From CAYMUN01 sp964640775 (GTDB lineage: Bacteria; Patescibacteriota; Saccharimonadia; Saccharimonadales; UBA4665), in contig CAZXIT010000025.1 in NCBI GenBank assembly GCA_964640775.1, positions 1-12,576 on the forward strand: 12,576 bases of DNA, in the 5' to 3' direction. The position numbers and the translations under genes were made by a program. Under the pieces are notes generated by a model, which saw nothing but the letters and a program-made list of their open reading frames with translations, was not told the DNA's origin and did no database searches. Of this stretch, positions 6,926-12,576 are shown piece after piece (within the stretch, counting starts at the first letter, position 1; each line of letters opens with the position of its first letter).

Positions 6926-7426
6926 ATGGCACGAAGTCTTAACCAAGTAACATTAATGGGCAACCTGACCCGCGACCCCGAGCTGCGGCAGACACCCACC
7001 GGTCAAAATGTCACCAGTTTTAGCCTGGCGCTCAACCGCAGCTACAAAGACGCCAGCGGCGAGTGGCAAGAAGCCACCGATTACATCGATATTGTCTGCT
7101 GGGGGCCTTTGGCTGAGCGTGTGGCGCAGTACATGAGCAAGGGTCGCCGCTGCCTGGTGCAAGGCCGTTTGCAATCCCGATCCTGGGAGCAAGATGGTCA
7201 GAAGCGCAACAAAGTCGAGGTCCTGGCCAATGACGTTACCTTTCTGGACGGCCGTGGCGGCGGAGATGGCGATAGTGGCGGCACCGATAGCGGTTCAGCC
7301 GCAGCCGACGCGCCGGCAGCCGCAGGCAGCGAGAAGCCAAAACCCAATAAAAAACCTAAAAAAGACGACGTCGTTATCGAAGACATCGGCGACGCCCCTA
7401 TCAACTTAGACGACATACCATTTTAA
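6926..7426 (+). CDS. ssb: Single-stranded DNA-binding protein SSB
   Basis: 166 residues. The OB fold covers about 1-110 and shows the family pattern: SLNQVTLMGNLTRDPELRQT, then TSFSLALNRSYK, DYIDIVCWGPLAERVAQYMSKG and CLVQGRLQSRSWE. A flexible linker rich in Gly, Ser, Ala and Pro, then a Lys-rich stretch, leads to the acidic tip LDDIPF at the very end. In the family that tip docks repair and replication partners. SSB coats single-stranded DNA during replication and repair. ATG 6926 is 7 nt after AAGGAG (6913-6918). It sits between the genes for bS6 and bS18, as in many bacteria. The basic stretch before the acidic tip is slightly unusual but does not affect the call. TAA stop. Confidence 0.96.
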   Translation: MARSLNQVTLMGNLTRDPELRQTPTGQNVTSFSLALNRSYKDASGEWQEATDYIDIVCWGPLAERVAQYMSKGRRCLVQGRLQSRSWEQDGQKRNKVEVLANDVTFLDGRGGGDGDSGGTDSGSAAADAPAAAGSEKPKPNKKPKKDDVVIEDIGDAPINLDDIPF

Positions 7427-7440
7427 ATTAGGAGCACTTC

Positions 7441-7644
7441 ATGGCAAAGATTTTTAAACACCGAACCGACGTAGCATTTTTTGATCACAAGGATTTTAAA
7501 ACCCTGCAGCGCTACGTAAACGTCTACGGACAGATTGAAAGCCGCAAAAAGACCGGCCTGACCGAGAGTGAGCAGCGCCGATTGAGCACCGCTATTAAAC
7601 GTGCCCGCCACCTGGCGCTGATGCCGTTTGTCGCGAATAACTAG
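7441..7644 (+). CDS. rpsR: 30S ribosomal protein bS18
   Basis: 67 residues, a normal length for bS18, the partner of bS6 on the small-subunit platform. It matches along its whole length: FFDHKDFKTLQRYVNVYGQI, then RKKTGLTESEQRRLSTAIKR and ARHLALMPFV. ATG 7441 follows AGGAG at 7430-7434, and the gap from ssb is 14 nt, so it is cotranscribed with rpsF and ssb. Its TAG stop at 7642-7644 overlaps the AGGAG (7643-7647) that serves the next gene, suggesting coupled translation with efp. The C-terminus is short and ends in two Asn. Confidence 0.96.
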   Translation: MAKIFKHRTDVAFFDHKDFKTLQRYVNVYGQIESRKKTGLTESEQRRLSTAIKRARHLALMPFVANN

Positions 7645-7653
7645 GAGCAGCTG

Positions 7654-8220
7654 ATGGCACTGAGCATCACCAATCTAAAAAAAGGCACGCTTTTTGAATG
7701 GGAAGGGCAGCCATTCCGCGTCGTAGAGTACAACCAAAAGGTCATGGGCCGCGGCGGCTCAATCGTCAACGTGCGGATCAAAAGCTTGCTGGATGGCAAG
7801 GTGCTCGAGAAGACCTTTAAGGGCAACGAGCAGCTGGAAAGTGCCGACGTGACCACTCAGACTGTCCAGTACCTATACACCGATGCCACGACGTTTTTCT
7901 TTATGAATGAAGAGACATTTGACCAGTTTGAAGTGTCCGCTGACCTGGTAGGCGACAGTGCTGGCTATCTCAAAGAAGGCGACCTCGTCCAATTGCAATT
8001 TTTTAATAGCCAGCCCATCAATGTCGAGCTGGCCAAAAACGTGCCCCTCAAAGTAACTTACACCGAAAATGCCGTCAAAGGCGACACCAGCTCATCAATC
8101 AGCAAGGACGCTACACTGGAGACCGGCCTGACCATCAAAGTCCCAGCTTTTATCAAACAGGGCGACCTAATCTCTGTCGACACCGCTACCGGCGCATACC
8201 GCGAACGCGTCAAAGACTAA
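7654..8220 (+). CDS. efp: Elongation factor P with Arg at the loop tip
   Basis: 188 residues, the usual EF-P length. EF-P binds between the P and E sites and helps ribosomes form bonds at consecutive prolines. The KOW-like domain I covers about 1-65 and two OB domains follow, ending in the signature GDLISVDTATGAYRERV. The tip loop that normally carries a modified Lys (PGKGxA) reads MGRGGS, with Arg33 at the tip position and no proline before the glycine. Arg at this place is known from EF-P rhamnosylated by EarP in some Proteobacteria; no earP is in this window, and Arg could be unmodified. ATG 7654 is 6 nt after AGGAG at 7643-7647, which overlaps the rpsR stop. The gene belongs to the rpsF transcript by spacing. 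Confidence 0.95.
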   Translation: MALSITNLKKGTLFEWEGQPFRVVEYNQKVMGRGGSIVNVRIKSLLDGKVLEKTFKGNEQLESADVTTQTVQYLYTDATTFFFMNEETFDQFEVSADLVGDSAGYLKEGDLVQLQFFNSQPINVELAKNVPLKVTYTENAVKGDTSSSISKDATLETGLTIKVPAFIKQGDLISVDTATGAYRERVKD

Positions 8221-8228
8221 CCGTACTC

Positions 8229-8948
8229 ATGAAGACCAGATTAGATCAAAAACTGGCTTCTGACCGCCAGGTGCAAAGCCGCAGCCAAGCCGAGAGCTAT
8301 ATCAAACTCGGCAAAGTACGTGTTGACGGCCAGATAGTTAAAAAACCAGGCCATATGGTGGGCGAAAGCGCGGTGATTGAAATAACCGCTGAGGAGCAGT
8401 ACGTCAGCAGGGCAGCGCTCAAACTAGCTTCGGTGGCAGCCGCACTCAAACTGGATTTTCAAGGCAAGACGGTGCTTGATGTCGGCAGCAGCACCGGCGG
8501 TTTTACCGATTACGCGCTCAAGCACGGGGCTGCCAAAGTTATCGCCGTCGAAGTCGGGACAAACCAGCTGCACCCAAGCCTGCACGGCCATCCTCTGATC
8601 GAACTGCATGAACAGACTGACATCCGCAGCTTACAGGAGCTCAGTGCCGTGCCGGATATAGTGGTGGCCGATGTATCGTTTATCAGTTTGCGGGATATTT
8701 TACCGCATGTCGCCAGCCTCTGCGGCTCCAAGACGCAAATCGCTGCTATGGCAAAGCCCCAGTTTGAAGCCGGCCACAGCTCGCTTAAACACAAGGGTGT
8801 CATCAAAAACGACAAGATGCGCCGCGATATTCTTAAAGATTTTGAGGCGTGGGTACATGGGCAGTTTATGGTAATCGATAAGGCCGACTCGGCCGTGAGC
8901 GGTGCCCGGGGCAACCAAGAGCGTTTTTACCTCTTACGAAAAGCGTAA
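8229..8948 (+). CDS. tlyA: TlyA-family rRNA 2'-O-methyltransferase
   Basis: 239 residues. An N-terminal S4 RNA-binding domain (about 1-60, RLDQKLASDRQVQSRSQAES and then KVRVDGQIVKKPG) is followed by an FtsJ/RrmJ-like methyltransferase. The SAM site is VLDVGSSTGGFTDY at about 83-96. The catalytic K-D-K-E tetrad is complete: Lys65 in SRAALKL, Asp148 in VADVSFISL, Lys176 in MAKPQFEAG and Glu231 in GNQERF. Studied TlyA enzymes methylate ribose in 16S and 23S rRNA; the old name hemolysin reflects weak data. The exact target here is unknown. ATG 8229 comes 8 nt after the efp stop, with no Shine-Dalgarno in the gap, so it likely depends on translation of efp. The last codons contain the -35 of the following gene. 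TAA stop. Confidence 0.92.
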   Translation: MKTRLDQKLASDRQVQSRSQAESYIKLGKVRVDGQIVKKPGHMVGESAVIEITAEEQYVSRAALKLASVAAALKLDFQGKTVLDVGSSTGGFTDYALKHGAAKVIAVEVGTNQLHPSLHGHPLIELHEQTDIRSLQELSAVPDIVVADVSFISLRDILPHVASLCGSKTQIAAMAKPQFEAGHSSLKHKGVIKNDKMRRDILKDFEAWVHGQFMVIDKADSAVSGARGNQERFYLLRKA

Positions 8949-8962
8949 GCGGACTGTATAAT
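8934..8962 (+). promoter_or_regulatory. Promoter giving a leaderless mRNA for the phosphoribosyltransferase gene
   Basis: TATAAT (8957-8962, perfect) lies 17 bp after TTACGA (8934-8939, 3 of 6 matches) inside the end of tlyA. The -10 ends 8 nt before ATG 8970, so transcription should start on the ATG or one base before it. No Shine-Dalgarno is available, consistent with leaderless translation. Confidence 0.65.
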
Positions 8963-8969
8963 TACAGGT

Positions 8970-9626
8970 ATGTATTTTGCTTCCCGGGTCCAAGCTGGTC
9001 GCATGCTGGCTGCCCAGCTGACCGATAAATATCTTGATGAAAAGTGTGCCGTTGTGGCTCTCGGTGATGGCGGAGTCATGGTCGGTGCGCAGATCGCTTC
9101 AGAACTGCACTGCGTACTGACAATGCTGCAGAGTGCTGACATTATGCTGCCGCGCGAGCCTGAAGCTATCGCCGGGATTACATCCGGCGGCCGGATGGCC
9201 TATAACCACAGCTATTCAGACGGCGAGATTGCCGAGCTGACGAGCGAATATTTTGGCTTTATCGAGCAGGAAAAATTGGCTCGGATGCACGATATGAACC
9301 AGCTGGTTGGTGCCGGAGGTACCATCAATAAAGAGCTGCTCAAACACCACAATGTCATTCTCGTATCCGACGGCATGAAAACAGGCTTTACGGTCGATCT
9401 GGCCGCCGAATTTCTCAAGCCAATCGAGATCGAGAAACTTATTATCGCCACGCCTTTTGCCGGTGTCCAGGCTGTGGATCGCATGCATGTCCTGGCTGAT
9501 GACCTGTTTTGCCTAAACGTCATCGCCGATTATTTCGACACTGACCATTACTATGACCAGCAAGACGTGCCGGACCATAAGACCGTTCTTGAAATTATCG
9601 AGCAGGTAGTTACGGAGTGGAAATAA
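8970..9626 (+). CDS. Phosphoribosyltransferase-like protein (COG1926 type)
   Basis: 218 residues resembling the predicted phosphoribosyltransferases of COG1926. It opens with FASRVQAGRMLAAQL, continues with VVALGDGGVMVGAQIA and PEAIAGITSGGR, and has the PRPP-site strand-loop VILVSDGMKTGFT at about 129-141. It ends with the family-like tail CLNVIADYFDTDHYY. In related proteins the loop reads DDGxxTG; here the first Asp is Ser133 while Asp134 and Thr138-Gly139 remain, so PRPP binding may be altered. The natural substrate of the family is not established. There are no membrane segments, so it is cytosolic. It has its own -10 and appears leaderless. It is convergent with the CRP-family gene, with a 21-bp gap containing a GC-rich hairpin. 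TAA stop. Confidence 0.75.
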   Translation: MYFASRVQAGRMLAAQLTDKYLDEKCAVVALGDGGVMVGAQIASELHCVLTMLQSADIMLPREPEAIAGITSGGRMAYNHSYSDGEIAELTSEYFGFIEQEKLARMHDMNQLVGAGGTINKELLKHHNVILVSDGMKTGFTVDLAAEFLKPIEIEKLIIATPFAGVQAVDRMHVLADDLFCLNVIADYFDTDHYYDQQDVPDHKTVLEIIEQVVTEWK

Positions 9627-9649
9627 GCGGTGCCGCGAGCGGCTGCGCT
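9626..9649. terminator. GC-rich hairpin between convergent genes, possible two-way terminator
   Basis: An inner stem GCCG (9632-9635)/CGGC (9640-9643) closes a CGAG tetraloop, and an outer stem AGCG (9626-9629)/CGCT (9646-9649) encloses it across a 2x2 internal loop. It occupies the gap between the two convergent stop codons. On the minus strand TTATTT follows; on the plus strand there is no T-run, so termination would be inefficient. Confidence 0.35.
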
Positions 9650-10301
9650 AGGCCAGGTGCTTGCGCAGGGCTTCGACATCTTTGAGCAGGGTATGGGACT
9701 GCTTGTTTTCCAGCAGGCCTTTGCGCTCCAGGGCGGCCAGCTCCCGGCTGGTCGTCTCGCGGGTAGCGTTGACCGAACTGGCAATATCCTGGTGTCTGAG
9801 CGATACTTCGATCAGCAGGCCCTCTTTGGTTTCTTTGCCAAAACGCTGGCCCATGGTTAGCAGAAACGAGATAATTCGCTCGCGTACGGTGCGGTACTCC
9901 AAGTTGAGGATGCGCTCGCCGTGCAGACGGTACATTTCCATAGTCATATCCAGCAGCGGTGCCAGGGCGTCGGTATTGCTGCTAATAAATGCCAAAAACT
10001 TATCGCGGCTGACACACCACGTGATAGTCGGCGCCAGGGCTTTATAGATAATATGATGCTCGCGGCCGGTAACCGCCCAAATCAGCGGAAAAATTTCATC
10101 TTCCTTGCGAATAATCAGCAGGTTTTCTTCGTCGTACTTGGTGATGTCGTAGGCCTTGACCAGGCCCTCATAGATGTAAAACACACCGGGCGGGGCATCG
10201 CCGGGATGGACGATGAAATCACCTTTGCGATATGTTTGTTTGACGCCTTGCACCCGAAAAAACTCCACCAGTTGAGCTGTTTGTTTCAGCGTGGCTAACA
10301 T
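9648..10301 (-). CDS. CRP/FNR-family transcriptional regulator
   Basis: 217 residues with a cyclic-nucleotide-binding-like beta roll (about 15-110), a long dimer helix (about 112-140) and a winged helix-turn-helix (about 142-215). The recognition helix contains ATRETTSRELAALERKGLL, where Arg181, Glu182 and Arg186 match the R180, E181 and R185 by which E. coli CRP reads GTGA half-sites. The phosphate-binding cassette of cAMP binders (GE-L plus RxA) is not apparent; the region reads DEIFPLIWAVTGREHH. The only Cys is Cys96, so neither cAMP nor an FNR-type cluster is likely to be the signal. The start is ATG at 10301-10299: TTG at 10355 would lie upstream of the promoter, and a -10-like CACAAT ends 8 nt before this ATG. 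It is divergent from the PH-domain gene, with CRP-like sites between them. TAG stop. Confidence 0.9.
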   Translation of the reverse strand: MLATLKQTAQLVEFFRVQGVKQTYRKGDFIVHPGDAPPGVFYIYEGLVKAYDITKYDEENLLIIRKEDEIFPLIWAVTGREHHIIYKALAPTITWCVSRDKFLAFISSNTDALAPLLDMTMEMYRLHGERILNLEYRTVRERIISFLLTMGQRFGKETKEGLLIEVSLRHQDIASSVNATRETTSRELAALERKGLLENKQSHTLLKDVEALRKHLA

Positions 10302-10308
10302 AAAGTTT

Positions 10309-10337
10309 ATTGTGATAGAACTCAGGGTCAATGTCAA
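10309..10337 (-). promoter_or_regulatory. Promoter of the CRP-family gene (leaderless)
   Basis: On the minus strand, TTGACA (10337-10332, perfect) and CACAAT (10314-10309, 4 of 6 matches) have a 17-bp spacer. The -10 ends 8 nt before the ATG at 10301, predicting a start at or beside the first codon. There is no Shine-Dalgarno upstream of the ATG. Confidence 0.6.
10311..10326. promoter_or_regulatory. Degenerate CRP-like site overlapping the regulator's promoter
   Basis: On the plus strand the sequence is TGTGA (10311-10315), six bases, then TCAGG (10322-10326). It has one perfect CRP half-site and 3 of 5 matches in the other. It covers the -10 and part of the spacer of the minus-strand promoter, a placement that would repress. 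Autoregulation is inferred. Confidence 0.35.
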
Positions 10338-10397
10338 ACTCTGGGGTACGGGCAAGAGACGCCAACGGGAGGGCCGGTGATTAATATCTCTTTTTAT

Positions 10398-10415
10398 TGG
10401 TGAAGATTCTCACCA
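10398..10415. promoter_or_regulatory. CRP-type operator, perfect dyad GGTGA-N6-TCACC
   Basis: TGGTGA (10398-10403) and TCACCA (10410-10415) are exact inverted copies with a 6-bp centre, containing the GTGA-N6-TCAC core recognised by CRP. The centre (10406.5) is 29.5 bp before TACGAT (10436-10441), the spacing of class II CRP-activated promoters. The adjacent divergent gene encodes a regulator with matching contact residues. Confidence 0.55.
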
Positions 10416-10430
10416 CCTTGCCAAGCCCAA

Positions 10431-10441
10431 TGCTATACGAT
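10431..10441 (+). promoter_or_regulatory. -10 region of the PH-domain gene promoter
   Basis: The block reads TGCTATACGAT. It can be an extended -10 (TG, one base, TATACG at 10434-10439) or TACGAT at 10436-10441. No -35 hexamer stands at 16-18 bp; the CRP-type dyad takes that place, suggesting activator dependence. The start would be near 10446-10448, giving a leader of about 16 nt with AAGGAGG in it. Confidence 0.5.
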
Positions 10442-10462
10442 GATGCTACTAAGGAGGCAGCA

Positions 10463-11467
10463 ATGGTTAGCGAACAATCAGTACGCAAGCAGCTTAGCGA
10501 TATCGGCTTTAAGCAGTTTGGCTGGGGACGGGGAGAAGTGCGCGAACTGCCAAATATTTTGCTGCCGGACGAACAAATCTTTGAATGCGTCAACGGGCTC
10601 TACGAGGGCGGTTTTGCTCTGCTGGTGGCTACTGATGTGCGGGTTTTGCTAGTAGATAAAAAGCCGCTGAATTTCTTGACCGTTGAAGACCTGCGCTTCG
10701 ATATGATTAACGAAATTGATTATAGCCACCGTCTCTTCGGCGCCTATATCAATGTGACCAGCGGCGAAAAGAAAATGAATTTTCGCAGCTATGACCAGGC
10801 TCGCCTCCGCAAGCTCATTACCCACGTCCAGCACTGCATGGCCGACGGCAAAAAGAAGCAGCACAACCACCAGGAGGGCCAAAACCAGCACCTGGAGCAA
10901 ATCAACCACCAGCTGCAGGCTTACCTGATAGCCCAGCACCAGCACCAGCAAGAACTGCACGAGCACCTCAAAGTCCAAGGCGGCGCGGCGCCTCAGCCTC
11001 AGCCCATCAAGCCGAGCCCTGAGCTGGCCGATTATCTCTATGCCCAGGGCTTGCTAGCCCAATATCGGCAGCAGACCGGCCAGGTTGCATCACCAGCCCG
11101 CCTTTTGGAGCACACGCCGGAAGCAACGATCGTCGCGCCGCCTGTGCCGCCCCCGGCACCGGCCAGCCCGCCGATTGATGATATCTACGCTGAAGGCATC
11201 AAGGAGGTTTTCGGCAGCCGTCAGGAACCAGCAGCCGCCTCCGCTGCAGCTCCTCCTGTCACGCCCGCGGTGCAGCCGCCGCCAGCTGCCCAAACGGCCG
11301 GCAGATTTGTGTGGCCGCCGCTCAACTTGCACAAGCCGCTTGAGATCAACGCCTTGCGTATTGCTTACTCTAAGCTGCCAACGGTGCTGCGCAGCCGCAA
11401 ATTTGCCCGCAAACCCAAACCAGTTTTCCAGTCGCGCAGCGAAGTCGAACCGTCCAGCGCTATTTAG
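10463..11467 (+). CDS. PH-domain protein with His/Gln-rich segment, function unknown
   Basis: 334 residues. ATG 10463 follows AAGGAGG (10451-10457) at a good distance; an in-frame GTG further upstream (about 10397) lacks this and precedes the promoter. Residues about 25-128 resemble bacterial PH-like (YokE/bPH_3 type) domains: ILLPDEQIFECVNGLYEGGF, then ALLVATDVRVLLVDKKP and FDMINEIDYSHRLFGAYINV. Residues about 131-170 are Gln/His-rich (8 His and 11 Gln in about 41 positions, including NHQ, QHQHQQ and LHEHL) and could be a coiled coil or bind metal. Two short helices with the pattern ADYLYAQGLLAQYRQQ and IDDIYAEGIKEVFGSR sit in long Pro/Ala-rich linkers. The C-terminus is basic. No signal peptide or membrane segment is seen. 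It is divergent from the CRP-family gene with a CRP-type site between them. A scaffold-like role is only a guess. Confidence 0.85.
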   Translation: MVSEQSVRKQLSDIGFKQFGWGRGEVRELPNILLPDEQIFECVNGLYEGGFALLVATDVRVLLVDKKPLNFLTVEDLRFDMINEIDYSHRLFGAYINVTSGEKKMNFRSYDQARLRKLITHVQHCMADGKKKQHNHQEGQNQHLEQINHQLQAYLIAQHQHQQELHEHLKVQGGAAPQPQPIKPSPELADYLYAQGLLAQYRQQTGQVASPARLLEHTPEATIVAPPVPPPAPASPPIDDIYAEGIKEVFGSRQEPAAASAAAPPVTPAVQPPPAAQTAGRFVWPPLNLHKPLEINALRIAYSKLPTVLRSRKFARKPKPVFQSRSEVEPSSAI

Positions 11468-12542
11468 ATACGTTGAAGCGGAACTCTGCTACGTCATCAG
11501 GCTGCATGATGTAGGTCTTGCCTTCAGTCCGTACTTTGCCGGCACTTCTAGCTGCCGCTAAACTCCCGGCGCTCACGAGATCACTGCAAGCCACTACTTC
11601 CGCGGCAATAAAGCCTCGTTCAAAGTCACCATGGATGGCTCCAGCCGCCTGCGGCGCAGTAGCGCCCTGCTTGATAGTCCAGGCCCGCACCTCTTTTTCA
11701 CCGGCTGTCAGGTAGCTTTGCAGACCCAGTGTCTGGTAGGCGGCGTGGATTAATTGCAGCAGTCCGGATTCGTGCTGGCCGTAGCTTTCCAGCAGTTCTG
11801 CGGCGTCGCCGGCACCCAAGTCTTTGAGCTCGCTTTCCAGCTTGGCGCAGACGAATAAAGCCTGCGCCGGGGCTACTAATTGTCGCAGTTCGTCCTGGTG
11901 TGCGGTGTTCTCCAGCCCTGTTTCATCCAGGTTGAACACATAGATAACCGGCTTCATAGTCAGCAGCTGCAGATCTGCTAAAAGTGCACTGTCAAGCTCC
12001 GGATGACCCCACAGCGGCTGGCCATCATTTAATAATTTATTCACTTGCTGGTAGGCTTCCAGCTGGGGCTTGAGCTTGGCGTCAGCCCGAGCCTCTTTTT
12101 CAAATTTTGGCAGCCGCCGGCCGATCGTTTGCAGGTCTGCCAGCACCAGCTCGGTATTGATAACGTCGATGTCTTTACGCGGATTATGGGCATCGTCGAC
12201 ATGTGTCACGTTGGGGTCGTCAAAGGCCCTCACTACCTGGACGACGGCATTCGTCGTACGGATATGGCTCAAAAACTGGTTGCCCAAACCTTCGCCCTCG
12301 CTCGCACCGGCTACCAGCCCGGCGATGTCTACGAACGTCACTGTCGCCGGGACTATTTTATCCGTTTGGTACAGCTTGGCCAGACGGGCCAGCCGCTCAT
12401 CCGGCACCGGTACCATGCCGGTGTTGGGCTCAATAGTCGCAAACGGATAATTAGCCGCCAGGATATTGCTGCCGGTCAGGGCATTAAACAGGGTAGACTT
12501 GCCGACATTGGGCAGCCCGACAATCGCGATCGAAAGACTCAT
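11460..12542 (-). CDS. ychF: Ribosome-associated ATPase YchF (OLA1-like)
   Basis: 360 residues, full length. YchF is a P-loop protein of the Obg group that prefers ATP and binds ribosomes; it is linked to stress and translation control. Motifs are G1 GLPNVGKST at 9-17, a switch I-like stretch NYPFATIEPN at 31-40, G3 DIAGLVAGASEGEG from 72, and NLDE at 204-207 in place of NKxD, as expected for the ATP-preferring subfamily. A coiled helical insert covers about 130-175, and the C-terminal TGS domain (LTAGEKEVRAWTIKQGATAP, then GDFERGFIAAEV) ends in EFRFNVSK. ATG 12542 gives the normal start immediately before the first beta strand. No Shine-Dalgarno precedes it, and only 34 bases of upstream sequence are visible. 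Its 3' end overlaps the convergent PH-domain gene by 8 bp. Confidence 0.96.
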   Translation of the reverse strand: MSLSIAIVGLPNVGKSTLFNALTGSNILAANYPFATIEPNTGMVPVPDERLARLAKLYQTDKIVPATVTFVDIAGLVAGASEGEGLGNQFLSHIRTTNAVVQVVRAFDDPNVTHVDDAHNPRKDIDVINTELVLADLQTIGRRLPKFEKEARADAKLKPQLEAYQQVNKLLNDGQPLWGHPELDSALLADLQLLTMKPVIYVFNLDETGLENTAHQDELRQLVAPAQALFVCAKLESELKDLGAGDAAELLESYGQHESGLLQLIHAAYQTLGLQSYLTAGEKEVRAWTIKQGATAPQAAGAIHGDFERGFIAAEVVACSDLVSAGSLAAARSAGKVRTEGKTYIMQPDDVAEFRFNVSK

Positions 12543-12576
12543 ACGTCTAGCTTAACAGAGGTAGCATGATTTGGAT

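Noticed and set aside
6353..6946. Long minus-strand open frame across rpsF
   Set aside because: It lies fully antisense to the confident bS6 gene and its promoter, and its product resembles no protein; it is a by-product of codon composition.
7260..7350. Gly/Ser/Ala-rich stretch in ssb as a repeat or insertion
   Set aside because: It is the ordinary flexible linker before the acidic tip of SSB.
10301..10355. TTG 10355 as an earlier start of the CRP-family gene
   Set aside because: It lies upstream of the TTGACA/CACAAT promoter, and the added residues are not part of the family fold.
10397..10462. Earlier in-frame start for the PH-domain gene
   Set aside because: ATG 10463 has a strong AAGGAGG just ahead, and the earlier start would lie inside the CRP-type dyad region upstream of the -10.
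10649..10978. Leu/Val-rich minus-strand frame resembling a membrane protein
   Set aside because: It is the mirror of the His/Gln codons (CAC, CAG) of the PH-domain gene, so the hydrophobic pattern is artificial.

Overview
The window holds 14 protein genes packed almost end to end, with no RNA genes, mobile elements or CRISPR arrays seen. The gene set is core housekeeping: DNA repair, RNase J, FtsK, glycerol-3-phosphate dehydrogenase, the bS6-SSB-bS18 cluster, EF-P, a TlyA-type rRNA methyltransferase, a phosphoribosyltransferase-like protein, a CRP-family regulator and YchF. Short intergenic gaps, moderate-to-high GC by eye, a disordered extension on RNase J, an actinobacteria-like rnj-ftsK order and a uracil-DNA glycosylase without iron-sulfur ligands all suggest a streamlined bacterium. 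My best guess is Patescibacteria/CPR, most likely Candidatus Saccharibacteria. This assignment is inference from gene content, not from a marker search.

Layout. 1-4930 (+): the 3' part of a family-4 uracil-DNA glycosylase, then RNase J, then ftsK behind a near-perfect sigma70 promoter. 4931-6331 (+): an unrecognised 122-residue bipolar protein and a compact gpsA. 6332-8948 (+): a strong promoter, a leader with a hairpin, then rpsF, ssb, rpsR, efp and tlyA, a translation-centred run of genes. 8970-9626 (+): a COG1926-like phosphoribosyltransferase with its own promoter. 9648-10301 (-): a CRP/FNR-family regulator. 10463-11467 (+): a PH-domain protein of unknown role with a His/Gln-rich segment, diverging from the regulator. 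11460-12542 (-): ychF, convergent with the PH-domain gene and overlapping it by 8 bp.

Regulation is the most interesting part. The regulator keeps the RE...R DNA-contact residues of CRP. In the divergent region between it and the PH-domain gene lies a perfect GGTGA-N6-TCACC dyad, at the class II CRP distance from a -10 element. A second, degenerate TGTGA-N6-TCA site overlaps the regulator's own promoter. This looks like a self-contained small regulon. Separately, three genes (gpsA, the phosphoribosyltransferase and crp) have a -10-like hexamer ending exactly 8 nt before the ATG and no Shine-Dalgarno, which points to leaderless mRNAs. In contrast, ssb, rpsR, efp, the 122-residue gene and the PH-domain gene have clear AGGAG-type sites. 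No gene in the window ends in TGA.
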